Assembly (NCBI GenBank): GCA_023415525.1
Contig: JAEZKI010000189.1
Coordinates: forward strand, 1 to 5,054
Origin: Bacillota bacterium
GTDB taxonomy: Bacteria; Bacillota; Clostridia; Lachnospirales; Cellulosilyticaceae
Length of the DNA stretch: 5,054 nucleotides
Direction of reading: 5' to 3'
Positions 1 through 5,054 of the stretch are shown in pieces. Both the position numbers and the translations under genes were made by a program. Numbering within the stretch: the stretch's first letter is position 1; each line of letters opens with the position of its first letter. The notes beneath the pieces are model-generated. The model was not told the DNA's origin, did no database searches, and saw nothing but the letters and a program-made list of their open reading frames with translations.

Positions 1-1
1 C

Positions 2-406
2 GCAGCAAACACTGACGTAACAAAAGGTGAAGTTAACCATGATGGTTATAAAGATGTAGCTAAACAACTTAAAGATAAATTTGGCTTTGAATATGTAGCA
101 ATTACATTGAGAGAATCAATCTCAGCTAGTGATAACAACTGGGCAGCTATGCTTTATAATGGAGAAGATTACTTCTTCTCTAAAAAATATTCAGTACGTA
201 TTGTGGACCGTGTAGGTGGAGGAGATTCGTTTGGCGGCGGACTTATCTACAGTTTAGTAAATAACTATGCGCCACAAGCAGCAATTGAATTTGCAGTAGC
301 AGCTTCATGTTTAAAACACACTATTGAAGGGGATTACAACCGTGTATCAGTAAGCGAAGTTCAAGCTCTCGCTGGTGGAGATGGTTCAGGTCGTGTTCAA
401 AGATAA
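2..406 (+). CDS. kdgK: PfkB-family sugar kinase, probable 2-dehydro-3-deoxygluconokinase (3' part only)
   Basis: Only the last 134 codons are in the window; the frame is open from base 2 and stops at 404-406. The protein belongs to the PfkB/ribokinase family, cytoplasmic ATP-dependent sugar kinases. In the visible part the ATP/anion-hole motif is DRVGGGDSFGGG at residues 69-80, with Asp75 as the expected catalytic base. The usual DTxGAGD is replaced by DRVGGGD, which from memory is typical of the clostridial subgroup annotated as KDG kinase, as are the ITLRES segment (35-40) and the C-terminal AGGDGSGRVQR. Family members are about 340 residues, so roughly 200 N-terminal residues, including the sugar-binding part, lie outside. 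The reaction would be KDG + ATP to KDPG in uronate/pectin breakdown. A TTG at 107 could be mistaken for a start, but coding clearly extends upstream of it. The kinase family is certain; the exact substrate is inferred. Confidence 0.88.
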   Translation, partial: AANTDVTKGEVNHDGYKDVAKQLKDKFGFEYVAITLRESISASDNNWAAMLYNGEDYFFSKKYSVRIVDRVGGGDSFGGGLIYSLVNNYAPQAAIEFAVAASCLKHTIEGDYNRVSVSEVQALAGGDGSGRVQR

Positions 407-432
407 GCTGAAAAGCTAAACCTTCCTAAATT

Positions 433-478
433 AAAAAGGGAGCTGTCGCACTAAGAATTAGTGCTCAGCTCCTTTTTT
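433..478. terminator. Bidirectional intrinsic terminator between convergent kinase and traX
   Basis: A two-part hairpin. The outer arms GGAGCTG (439-445) and CAGCTCC (466-472) pair perfectly and are extended by a G-T wobble and A:T pairs. The inner arms GCACTAA (448-454) and TTAGTGC (458-464) close a GAA loop. Six T follow on the plus strand (473-478). On the minus strand the hairpin is followed by five T (complement of 433-437). It lies 26 bases after the kinase stop and 52 bases beyond the traX stop, so it can end both convergent transcripts. Confidence 0.9.
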
Positions 479-530
479 AGTTATTATTAATAGTCATTAG
501 TCTCTACAAAGCTAATAGCTGTGTAATTAT

Positions 531-1343
531 TTAAAAGTAAAAAATACTGATTAAAAATAAAACCACTATATGTATGGGGTAAAAAAGGTAAAATAGATGT
601 TTTAATCCTCTTCCTTTTTGTCCGTTATATAACAACATAAGCGGTAAAGCACCTATCATCATCCATTGAGGATTCATCACAAACCAATATTCAATACTGA
701 ATTTCAAACTAGGATCCATAACATAATACCAGACAATATTTGTAGTTGTTAACATGATTGTACCTATAATATGAACTAAAATAAGTTTTTTCTTACTGTC
801 ACGACTAAAGTATAAAAGAATACCGTAAATTTCACCAATTAACAAACCTTCATTAAATATAAAGTTGCCTGTTAATGCACTTATCAACTGCTCTAGGCTA
901 TATAGATGCTCATGATTTAATATATAAATACAACTAGCAGTAGTTACTATTTGAATGGCTAGAAATCCTAGCATTAACTTGGTTCCCTTTTTCTTATCGC
1001 TACGGATATATTCAATAAGCCATATCACAACACATATACAAAATAGTTCTGCAAAGACATTATTGAGCATATAGCTATAAGGTGTTTTGCCCAGGTAATT
1101 AATGAGCACATTATTGCAAATAAAATTAATGATAGCCATAGATACACTATAGCAATACATTCTTATTAAATATTTTTTTCTGTCCCTAGTATAATAAAAT
1201 CCCCATACCATGCAAAACAAAAAGAGTGAAGCTGATAGTCTTCCCACCCAATGAAACCATATTGGTATTCCGGGAATAAAAGAAGCAATATGATCAGCTA
1301 ACATAGAAAAAAGTGCAACTAATTTTAATGTTGTAGTACTCAT
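531..1343 (-). CDS. TraX-family integral membrane protein
   Basis: A 270-residue, strongly hydrophobic protein with about eight predicted membrane segments (roughly 26-50, 60-82, 95-113, 122-143, 165-180, 187-207, 226-239 and 248-268). Family marks of TraX (Pfam TraX/YccD-like) are the N-terminal LKLVALFSMLADHI (6-19), GRLSASLFLF (34-43), and the C-terminal YNGQKGRG (239-246) followed by FYLFYPIH (251-258). The F-plasmid TraX acetylates the N terminus of pilin. Chromosomal homologues in Firmicutes are common and their substrates are unknown, so acyl transfer to a surface polymer or peptide is only an inference. The start is supported by AGGAGA at 1356-1361 (minus strand), 12 bases upstream, which is somewhat long spacing. 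The gene stands alone, convergent with the upstream kinase and divergent from the second kinase, with no conjugation genes visible. Family assignment is fairly firm; function is open. Confidence 0.85.
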   Translation of the reverse strand: MSTTTLKLVALFSMLADHIASFIPGIPIWFHWVGRLSASLFLFCMVWGFYYTRDRKKYLIRMYCYSVSMAIINFICNNVLINYLGKTPYSYMLNNVFAELFCICVVIWLIEYIRSDKKKGTKLMLGFLAIQIVTTASCIYILNHEHLYSLEQLISALTGNFIFNEGLLIGEIYGILLYFSRDSKKKLILVHIIGTIMLTTTNIVWYYVMDPSLKFSIEYWFVMNPQWMMIGALPLMLLYNGQKGRGLKHLFYLFYPIHIVVLFLISIFYF

Positions 1344-1770
1344 AGTATGGATATCTCTCCTAACAAATTAAATATTTTGAATATTCATATAATAGCACAT
1401 TATCTTAGGGATAGCTATAATTTCATAATTTAAATTGTTATTTTTATAATTCTAGAAATTTTTATTTAAAAATAGGATTTTATAGTCTGTATTAAGTTTA
1501 ATGGCAGTTGCCAGAAGTAATTTCCGGTCGATAAGTCCTATAAATTTTTTAAATAAAGTAAATGAATGATGATGACAGGGATATATAAAAATTAGTTAGA
1601 GTTCATGGGATAATATAATAAAAAATAATGTATATCCGTTATAAAATCTAAAAAAAAATAATAAATAATTGTATACATATAAAAAAATATAATATATAAT
1701 TAAGTTATATTAAAGATCAATAAATTGGAGTAAATAAGGTTAGTACAATAATTTTAGGGAGGAAGTAAAA
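1344..1770. other. AT-rich divergent intergenic region
   Basis: This spacer separates divergently transcribed traX (minus) and the second kinase (plus). It is extremely AT-rich and I see no convincing gene. Contents: the traX ribosome binding site (1356-1361); a perfect 10-base palindrome TGAATATTCA (1378-1387) in the traX leader; an unassigned, less AT-rich island at about 1500-1545; an extended -10-like TGGGATAAT (1606-1614); two TATAAT hexamers (1688-1693, 1695-1700) just downstream of a palindrome (1669-1678); and the AGGGAGG ribosome binding site of the kinase (1756-1762). No TATAAT here has a good -35 at 16-18 bases, so the kinase promoter cannot be fixed, although the stretch at 1669-1711 is the likeliest place. 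Confidence 0.6.
1669..1678. promoter_or_regulatory. Candidate GntR/FadR-type operator upstream of the second kinase
   Basis: The sequence TTGTATACAT differs by one base from the perfect palindrome TTGTATACAA, and its core TGTATACA is a perfect 8-base palindrome. Operators with a TNGTNNNACNA pattern are known for FadR-subfamily GntR regulators, which often control uronate and sugar-acid genes. The site lies 10-22 bases upstream of two TATAAT hexamers and about 92 bases before the kinase start, a position suited to repression. In such AT-rich DNA a chance match is quite possible, and no regulator gene is in view. Confidence 0.3.
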
Positions 1771-2715
1771 ATGGCAAAGGTAATTTTGGTAGGAGAGCCC
1801 ATGGCATTATTCATTGCGTCACAAGAAGGAACGTTAGATACTGTAACAGATTTCAAAAGGTCTGCAGCAGGAGCAGAGATGAATGTGGCTATAGGACTCA
1901 AACGTTTAGAGCATGATGTATGTTACATCACAAAATTAGGACAAGACCCTTTTGGAAAATATCTAAAAGATTTTTTGGATAGTGAGAAGATTAATACGGA
2001 CTTAATCTGTTTTGATGACCATTTTCCAACAGCCTTCCAATTAAAGGCTAAGACTTCCAAGGGTGATCCTGATGTAGCTTATTACCGCAATGGTTCAGCA
2101 GCCTCAAATTTAAGAGTTGACGATGTAGAGGATATTGATATGAAAGGCTTTGAACACTTTCACTTAACAGGCATATTCCCAGCCTTATCCGACCGCTCAA
2201 GAGCTACCATGCTTTACTTAATTGAGAAAGCTAAAAACAATCACTTAACAACTTCCTTTGACCCTAACCTTAGACCTAGCTTGTGGAATAGTTCAGCAGA
2301 TATGGTATCAACCATTAACAAGATTGCTTATCGCTGTGATACTGTACTTCCTGGAATTTCAGAGGGTAAAATCTTAACAGGCTATGAACATGAAAGAGAT
2401 ATTGCCAACTTCTATTTGGACAAAGGGGTAAAAACAGTAGTCATCAAATGTGGACCTAAAGGGTGTTATGTAAAGACACAGACAGAAGAGAATTATTTTG
2501 ATGGTTATAAAGTTGAAAAAGTAGTTGATACAGTAGGTGCAGGAGATGGTTTTGCTGTAGGCTACATTAGTGGAATACTTGAGAAGCTTCCAACAGAAGT
2601 TTGTGCTGACCGGGCCAATGCTATTGGTGCTCTTCAAGTGATGCATGTAGGCGATAATGAAGGACTTCCAACAAGAGAGCAGCTTGCTCAGTTTATGGCA
2701 CAAAAAAATAAATAA
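1771..2715 (+). CDS. kdgK: 2-dehydro-3-deoxygluconokinase (KDG kinase), Bacillus type
   Basis: A complete 314-residue cytoplasmic PfkB-family kinase. It would phosphorylate KDG with ATP to give KDPG, the substrate of KDPG aldolase, at the end of galacturonate/glucuronate breakdown. Visible family features: VGEPMALF (7-14); the GAEMNVAIGL sugar-lid region (34-43); GDPDVAYYRNGSAAS (98-112); HLTGIFPALS (131-140); SFDPNLRPSLW (162-172); PGISEGKILTG (194-204); the ATP-site VIKCGPKG (224-231); and DTVGAGDGFAVG (253-264) with catalytic base Asp259. The C-terminal NAIGALQV and GDNEGLPTRE segments match what I recall of B. subtilis KdgK almost block by block, and the length agrees. The ATG is preceded by a strong AGGGAGG (1756-1762) at 8 bases. 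A terminator follows directly, so it looks monocistronic. It differs clearly from the partial kinase at the left edge (GAGD against GGGD). A related sugar substrate cannot be excluded. Confidence 0.9.
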   Translation: MAKVILVGEPMALFIASQEGTLDTVTDFKRSAAGAEMNVAIGLKRLEHDVCYITKLGQDPFGKYLKDFLDSEKINTDLICFDDHFPTAFQLKAKTSKGDPDVAYYRNGSAASNLRVDDVEDIDMKGFEHFHLTGIFPALSDRSRATMLYLIEKAKNNHLTTSFDPNLRPSLWNSSADMVSTINKIAYRCDTVLPGISEGKILTGYEHERDIANFYLDKGVKTVVIKCGPKGCYVKTQTEENYFDGYKVEKVVDTVGAGDGFAVGYISGILEKLPTEVCADRANAIGALQVMHVGDNEGLPTREQLAQFMAQKNK

Positions 2716-2722
2716 TCAGTAG

Positions 2723-2756
2723 ACGAAGGGTTTCTAATAGGACTCTTCGTTTTTTT
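2723..2756 (+). terminator. Intrinsic terminator after the second kinase
   Basis: Arms ACGAAGGGT (2723-2731) and ACTCTTCGT (2742-2750) form a 9-base-pair stem with one G-T wobble around a 10-base loop, followed by a run of T (2750-2756). It begins 8 bases after the kinase stop codon. Confidence 0.88.
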
Positions 2757-2770
2757 ATAGGCTGAAGGAA

Positions 2771-2799
2771 TTGTTGTTTAAATGACAATACGGTATAGT
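2771..2799 (+). promoter_or_regulatory. Candidate sigma-A promoter for the M50 protease gene
   Basis: TTGTTG (2771-2776) and TATAGT (2794-2799) are separated by exactly 17 bases. The -10 matches the consensus at five of six positions; the -35 has only the TTG. Transcription would start near 2806, about 25 bases before the GTG start. A terminator lies just upstream, so a promoter is needed in this gap. An alternative -35-like ATGACA (2782-2787) has no good -10 partner. Confidence 0.5.
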
Positions 2800-2830
2800 A
2801 AGAATACTGATATCATTTAGGGGGGATAGT

Positions 2831-4036
2831 GTGCAACAGGAATATAGAGAGAATAGGAACGATAAGGCATATGTGAAGGATAAGAAGAAAAAGCAAAGTA
2901 CGGGGAAGTTAGGTAAGTTTATAGCTGCCTTTGTTTTTATAATATGTGGGGTAATATGTGGTTATTATAGTGGAAGGGCTATAGGACGTATACATAGTGG
3001 AAGTCTGAAAGAGGGGATAATGGGTATATTTTTCTTATTTGTCTTTCTTTATGGAGGCATGTATCTTCAGATTATTATTCATGAGGCAGGGCATCTTGTG
3101 GCAGGAAAGCTAAGTGGCTATGAATTTATTTCCTTTCGTATTGGGAGATGGATGCTTGTTAGAGAAAAAGAGAAATTAAAGATTAAGCAGTTTACTATTA
3201 AAGGCACAGGGGGACAGTGCCTTATGATGCCACCAGCTTACAATGAAGGAAATTATCCCAGTAAGCTTTATAATCTAGGAGGCTTTTTGAGCAATATAAT
3301 GGCAAGCAGTTTGTGCTTAGGCATCTATTTTTTAGTACCTAAGGAAATGACTTTCTCTTTATTCTTGCTTATTATGGCTCTGGTAGGTTTCGCTTCGGCC
3401 CTAGTAAATGGTCTGCCTCTCTATATAGGTGGAATCACTAATGATGGAGCCAATGTACTGTCGCTTTCTAAGGACCAAGAGGCTAATAGAGCCTTTTGGC
3501 TACAACTACAAATAAACGCTATGCTGATTAAAGGAACAAGGCTTAGAGATATGCCAAAGGAGTGGTTTGAGTTTGATAACGAGAAGGACTTAACCAACCC
3601 TATAGTATGTACCTTGGGGGTGCTTAGGGCCAATTATTTATTTGATAAAAGAGAATTTGATGAGGCTAGAAGCTTGATGGAGATGCTATTAGAAAAAGCA
3701 ACAGGATTAATGGGGATTCATAAAAACGAGCTACGCTGTGACCTATTGTTTGAAAGAATTAGGATAGATAGTGATGAAAAAGAGATCAAAGAGTTGTATA
3801 CGAAGGAACTTAAGAATTATATAAAGGCAACTAAGTCTTATGTTTCTAGAAGAAGACTACTCTATGCTTATGAGCTCTTGGTGAATAAAGATGAGAAGGC
3901 TGCTAAAAAACAAAGAGAAGCTTTTGAGAAGGCGGCAAAAGTTTATCCTTATACAGTAGAAATAGAAGCAGAACGTGAGCTCCTAAAAAGTATTGATGAA
4001 AAAAAGGACGAGTTAGATAAGAGAGAAATAGAATAA
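2831..4036 (+). CDS. M50-family membrane metalloprotease (site-2 protease-like) with helical C-terminal domain
   Basis: A 401-residue predicted intramembrane zinc protease. After a lysine-rich, probably cytoplasmic tail (1-27), hydrophobic segments lie at about 28-50, 62-83, 150-170 and 173-195. The zinc motif HEAGH is at 84-88 (ligands His84 and His88, catalytic Glu85). The second M50 motif is present as NGLP (193-196) followed by NDG (204-206), giving Asp205 as likely third ligand. GGFLSN (150-155) corresponds to the family's GPxxN-like segment. No PDZ domain is evident. From about 215 on the protein is soluble, charged and helical, with TPR-like helix pairs (for example 260-292 and 338-372). 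The start is GTG, preceded by an AG-rich run (AGGGGGGA, 2819-2826) about 4-5 bases upstream. It sits alone between two transcription units, and no terminator is evident after it. Such proteases cleave membrane-bound regulators or peptides; the substrate here is unknown and no anti-sigma factor or peptide gene is adjacent. Confidence 0.8.
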   Translation: MQQEYRENRNDKAYVKDKKKKQSTGKLGKFIAAFVFIICGVICGYYSGRAIGRIHSGSLKEGIMGIFFLFVFLYGGMYLQIIIHEAGHLVAGKLSGYEFISFRIGRWMLVREKEKLKIKQFTIKGTGGQCLMMPPAYNEGNYPSKLYNLGGFLSNIMASSLCLGIYFLVPKEMTFSLFLLIMALVGFASALVNGLPLYIGGITNDGANVLSLSKDQEANRAFWLQLQINAMLIKGTRLRDMPKEWFEFDNEKDLTNPIVCTLGVLRANYLFDKREFDEARSLMEMLLEKATGLMGIHKNELRCDLLFERIRIDSDEKEIKELYTKELKNYIKATKSYVSRRRLLYAYELLVNKDEKAAKKQREAFEKAAKVYPYTVEIEAERELLKSIDEKKDELDKREIE

Positions 4037-4096
4037 GAAAAAGACAAAGGGATTTAAAGAAATAGGTGGGAGAAATAAAAAAATTTCAAAAAACAG

Positions 4097-4125
4097 TTGC
4101 AAATTTTCAGAAAAAATAATATTAT
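4097..4125 (+). promoter_or_regulatory. Sigma-A promoter for the T-box/trpE transcript
   Basis: TTGCAA (4097-4102) and TATTAT (4120-4125) are 17 bases apart, matching the consensus at four and five of six positions. Initiation would fall near 4132, about 25 bases before stem I of the T-box leader. The 60 bases between the M50 stop and this promoter hold no clear terminator, so some read-through from the M50 gene is possible. Confidence 0.65.
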
Positions 4126-4157
4126 AGTTTTAATTTAATAAAACCTTTTAAACTTTT

Positions 4158-4428
4158 GAGGGAGAGATAAAACTAATTACGAACTTACAGAGAGCTGGGA
4201 TGGTGGAAACCAGTAGGAAACGAGTTAGACAAATGGACTCCTGAGGGCGCGATGAAAAGCTATGAGCTGAGTACCTCGTGACGTAACATCTGCGTTAAGG
4301 ATGAGGAATGTGATGGCATTCTGCATAAAGTGCGTATGATTTTTTGTCATACGAATCAAGGTGGTACCGTGGGCATAGACGAACTATACGCTCACCCTTG
4401 GCTATTTGGCTGAGGGTGGGCGTTTTTT
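4158..4428 (+). promoter_or_regulatory. T-box leader RNA, tryptophan-specific (UGG specifier)
   Basis: This 5' leader senses uncharged tRNA-Trp and controls transcription of trpE. Stem I: lower helix GGAG (4161-4164) with CTCC (4238-4241); CTAA (4173-4176) with TTAG (4225-4228); then the conserved AGAGAG (4189-4194) and the distal helix CTGG (4195-4198) with CCAG (4210-4213). The specifier TGG (4234-4236), followed by a purine, is the Trp codon and agrees with the downstream gene. A stem II/pseudoknot region spans about 4246-4310. Stem III is CGTATGA (4333-4339) with TCATACG (4347-4353) and a seven-base loop. Antiterminator: AAGG (4358-4361), bulge TGGTACC (4362-4368) and GTGGGC (4369-4374) pair with GCTCACCCTT (4390-4399), which is also the 5' arm of the terminator. 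With uncharged tRNA-Trp bound, the antiterminator is stabilised and trpE is transcribed. The tRNA-pairing bases are UGGU, whereas UGGC would be expected for a G73 tRNA-Trp. Confidence 0.95.
4388..4428 (+). terminator. Regulated terminator of the Trp T-box
   Basis: Arms ACGCTCACCCT (4388-4398) and AGGGTGGGCGT (4413-4423) make an 11-base-pair stem with one T-G wobble, followed by six T (4423-4428). The 5' arm is shared with the antiterminator, so the two structures are mutually exclusive. It lies 87 bases before the trpE start. Confidence 0.93.
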
Positions 4429-4515
4429 ATTGCCTTTTATAATAGCTTCCCTTTTGCCACTTACAGAGACATCACAAAAGAAGTAAAAATAAAGTGCCAA
4501 AAAGGAGGAAGTGAA

Positions 4516-5054
4516 ATGCTTCATAAGAGTTTAGAAGAAGTAAAAAAGTTAGCCAAAACCTATAATAAGATTCCCGTTAGCTTAGAGCTGTATATGGATT
4601 TTCAAACTCCTATAGCTGTCCTAAGCCATATCAAAGAAAGGTATGACCGATACTTTTTGCTAGAAAGCATTGAGGGGAGCGAAGGATTTGCCAGATATAC
4701 CTTTATTGGATTTAATCCTTATGGGAGCTTTTATGTGAAGGATGGGCAGAGTTTTTTTGTCACAGGGGATACCATTAGGCGGTTAGAGGGTAATCCTTTA
4801 GACCAACTCAAAGAAATGTTGAGTCAGTATAAGGCGCCTAAGGATAAGAGTTTACCACCTTTAACAGGAGGGGCAGTAGGTTACTTTGGCTATGATACAG
4901 TAAGCTATGTAGAAGAACTCGTATTTCAAAATAAAGACGAATTACAGGTAGCGCCTATAAAACTCCTATTTTTTAATGACATTATAGCCTTTGATCATCT
5001 CAAGCAGAAGCTGTTTTTAATCACGAATATCGATAGGAATGTGGCAAGTATAGA
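4516..5054 (+). CDS. trpE: Anthranilate synthase component I (5' part only)
   Basis: The first 179 complete codons are present and the frame runs off the right edge; the family is usually near 500 residues. TrpE uses chorismate and ammonia (from the TrpG/TrpD glutaminase) to make anthranilate, the first committed step of tryptophan synthesis. The N-terminal domain is recognisable: LLES (48-51), the known tryptophan feedback-inhibition motif, then RYTFIGFNPYG (60-70) and TGGAVGYFGYD (117-127). The C-terminal chorismate-binding catalytic domain lies outside. The homologous PabB is the main alternative, but the Trp T-box directly upstream strongly favours trpE. The ATG has an excellent AAAGGAGG (4501-4508) seven bases upstream. 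The visible part contains no tryptophan codon, fitting for an enzyme needed when Trp is scarce. It is probably the first gene of a trp operon continuing rightward. Confidence 0.93.
   Translation, partial: MLHKSLEEVKKLAKTYNKIPVSLELYMDFQTPIAVLSHIKERYDRYFLLESIEGSEGFARYTFIGFNPYGSFYVKDGQSFFVTGDTIRRLEGNPLDQLKEMLSQYKAPKDKSLPPLTGGAVGYFGYDTVSYVEELVFQNKDELQVAPIKLLFFNDIIAFDHLKQKLFLITNIDRNVASI

Noticed and set aside
40..53. 14-base sequence TGATGGTTATAAAG repeated at 2499-2512
   Set aside because: Both copies encode an Asp-Gly-Tyr-Lys stretch in non-equivalent parts of the two kinases; most likely chance.
1527..1534. GTCGATAA, resembling a sigma-28/sigma-D -10 element (GCCGATAA)
   Set aside because: No TAAA -35 element lies 14-16 bases upstream and no motility gene is nearby.
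1501..1569. 22-codon plus-strand frame starting MAVARS
   Set aside because: There is no Shine-Dalgarno sequence upstream and no family recognised; kept only as part of the unassigned-island finding.
2374..2703. Long open frame on the minus strand inside the second kinase
   Set aside because: It lies wholly within a gene with clear family motifs, has no ribosome binding site or recognisable domain, and reads as low-complexity shadow sequence.
3421..3633. Open frame of 70 codons on the minus strand inside the M50 gene
   Set aside because: It is opposite a well-supported coding region, has no recognisable family and no convincing start signal.
4079..4107. A/T inverted repeat AAAATTT...AAATTTT after the M50 gene, considered as a terminator
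   Set aside because: The stem is only weak A:T pairs with a long loop and no T-tract follows; it overlaps the -35 of the next promoter.
4516..5054. Alternative identity as PabB (aminodeoxychorismate synthase component I)
   Set aside because: The Trp-specific T-box and the LLES feedback motif point to trpE, although the missing C-terminal half prevents a complete check.

Overview
The window looks like chromosomal DNA from a low-GC Clostridia bacterium, probably Lachnospiraceae/Cellulosilyticum-like. That placement is an inference from AT-rich spacers, strong AGGAGG-type ribosome binding sites, a T-box leader, and the protein families present. No rRNA, tRNA, CRISPR array, insertion sequence or phage gene is visible.

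Left part (1-1343): the window opens inside the 3' end of a PfkB-family sugar kinase, most likely a 2-dehydro-3-deoxygluconate (KDG) kinase of the clostridial GGGD type. It runs toward a convergent gene for a TraX-family polytopic membrane protein. The two genes share one strong hairpin that has a T-tract on both strands and should terminate both.

Middle (1344-2756): a very AT-rich spacer of about 430 bases holds the upstream regions of traX (minus strand) and of a second, complete kinase (plus strand). The spacer contains a near-perfect TTGTATACAA-like palindrome and a small, less AT-rich island that I cannot assign. The second kinase closely resembles Bacillus-type KdgK and ends in its own terminator, so it appears to be a single-gene unit. 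The window therefore carries two distinct KDG-kinase-type genes within about 2.7 kb, presumably both feeding the uronate/pectin branch (KDG to KDPG).

Right part (2757-5054): a gene with its own candidate promoter encodes a membrane metalloprotease of the M50 (site-2 protease) type, with intact HEAGH and NxxP...DG motifs and a soluble, helical, TPR-like C-terminal half. After it comes a well-formed tryptophan T-box leader: promoter, stem I with a UGG specifier, stem III, and mutually exclusive antiterminator and terminator. This leader controls trpE (anthranilate synthase component I), which runs off the right edge. Uncharged tRNA-Trp should favour the antiterminator and allow trpE, and probably a downstream trp operon, to be transcribed.

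No unambiguous new system is present. The points most worth checking are the UGGU (rather than UGGC) discriminator-pairing bases of the Trp T-box, the M50 protease with its helical tail, the orphan TraX gene, the paired non-identical KDG kinases, and the unassigned island near 1500-1545.
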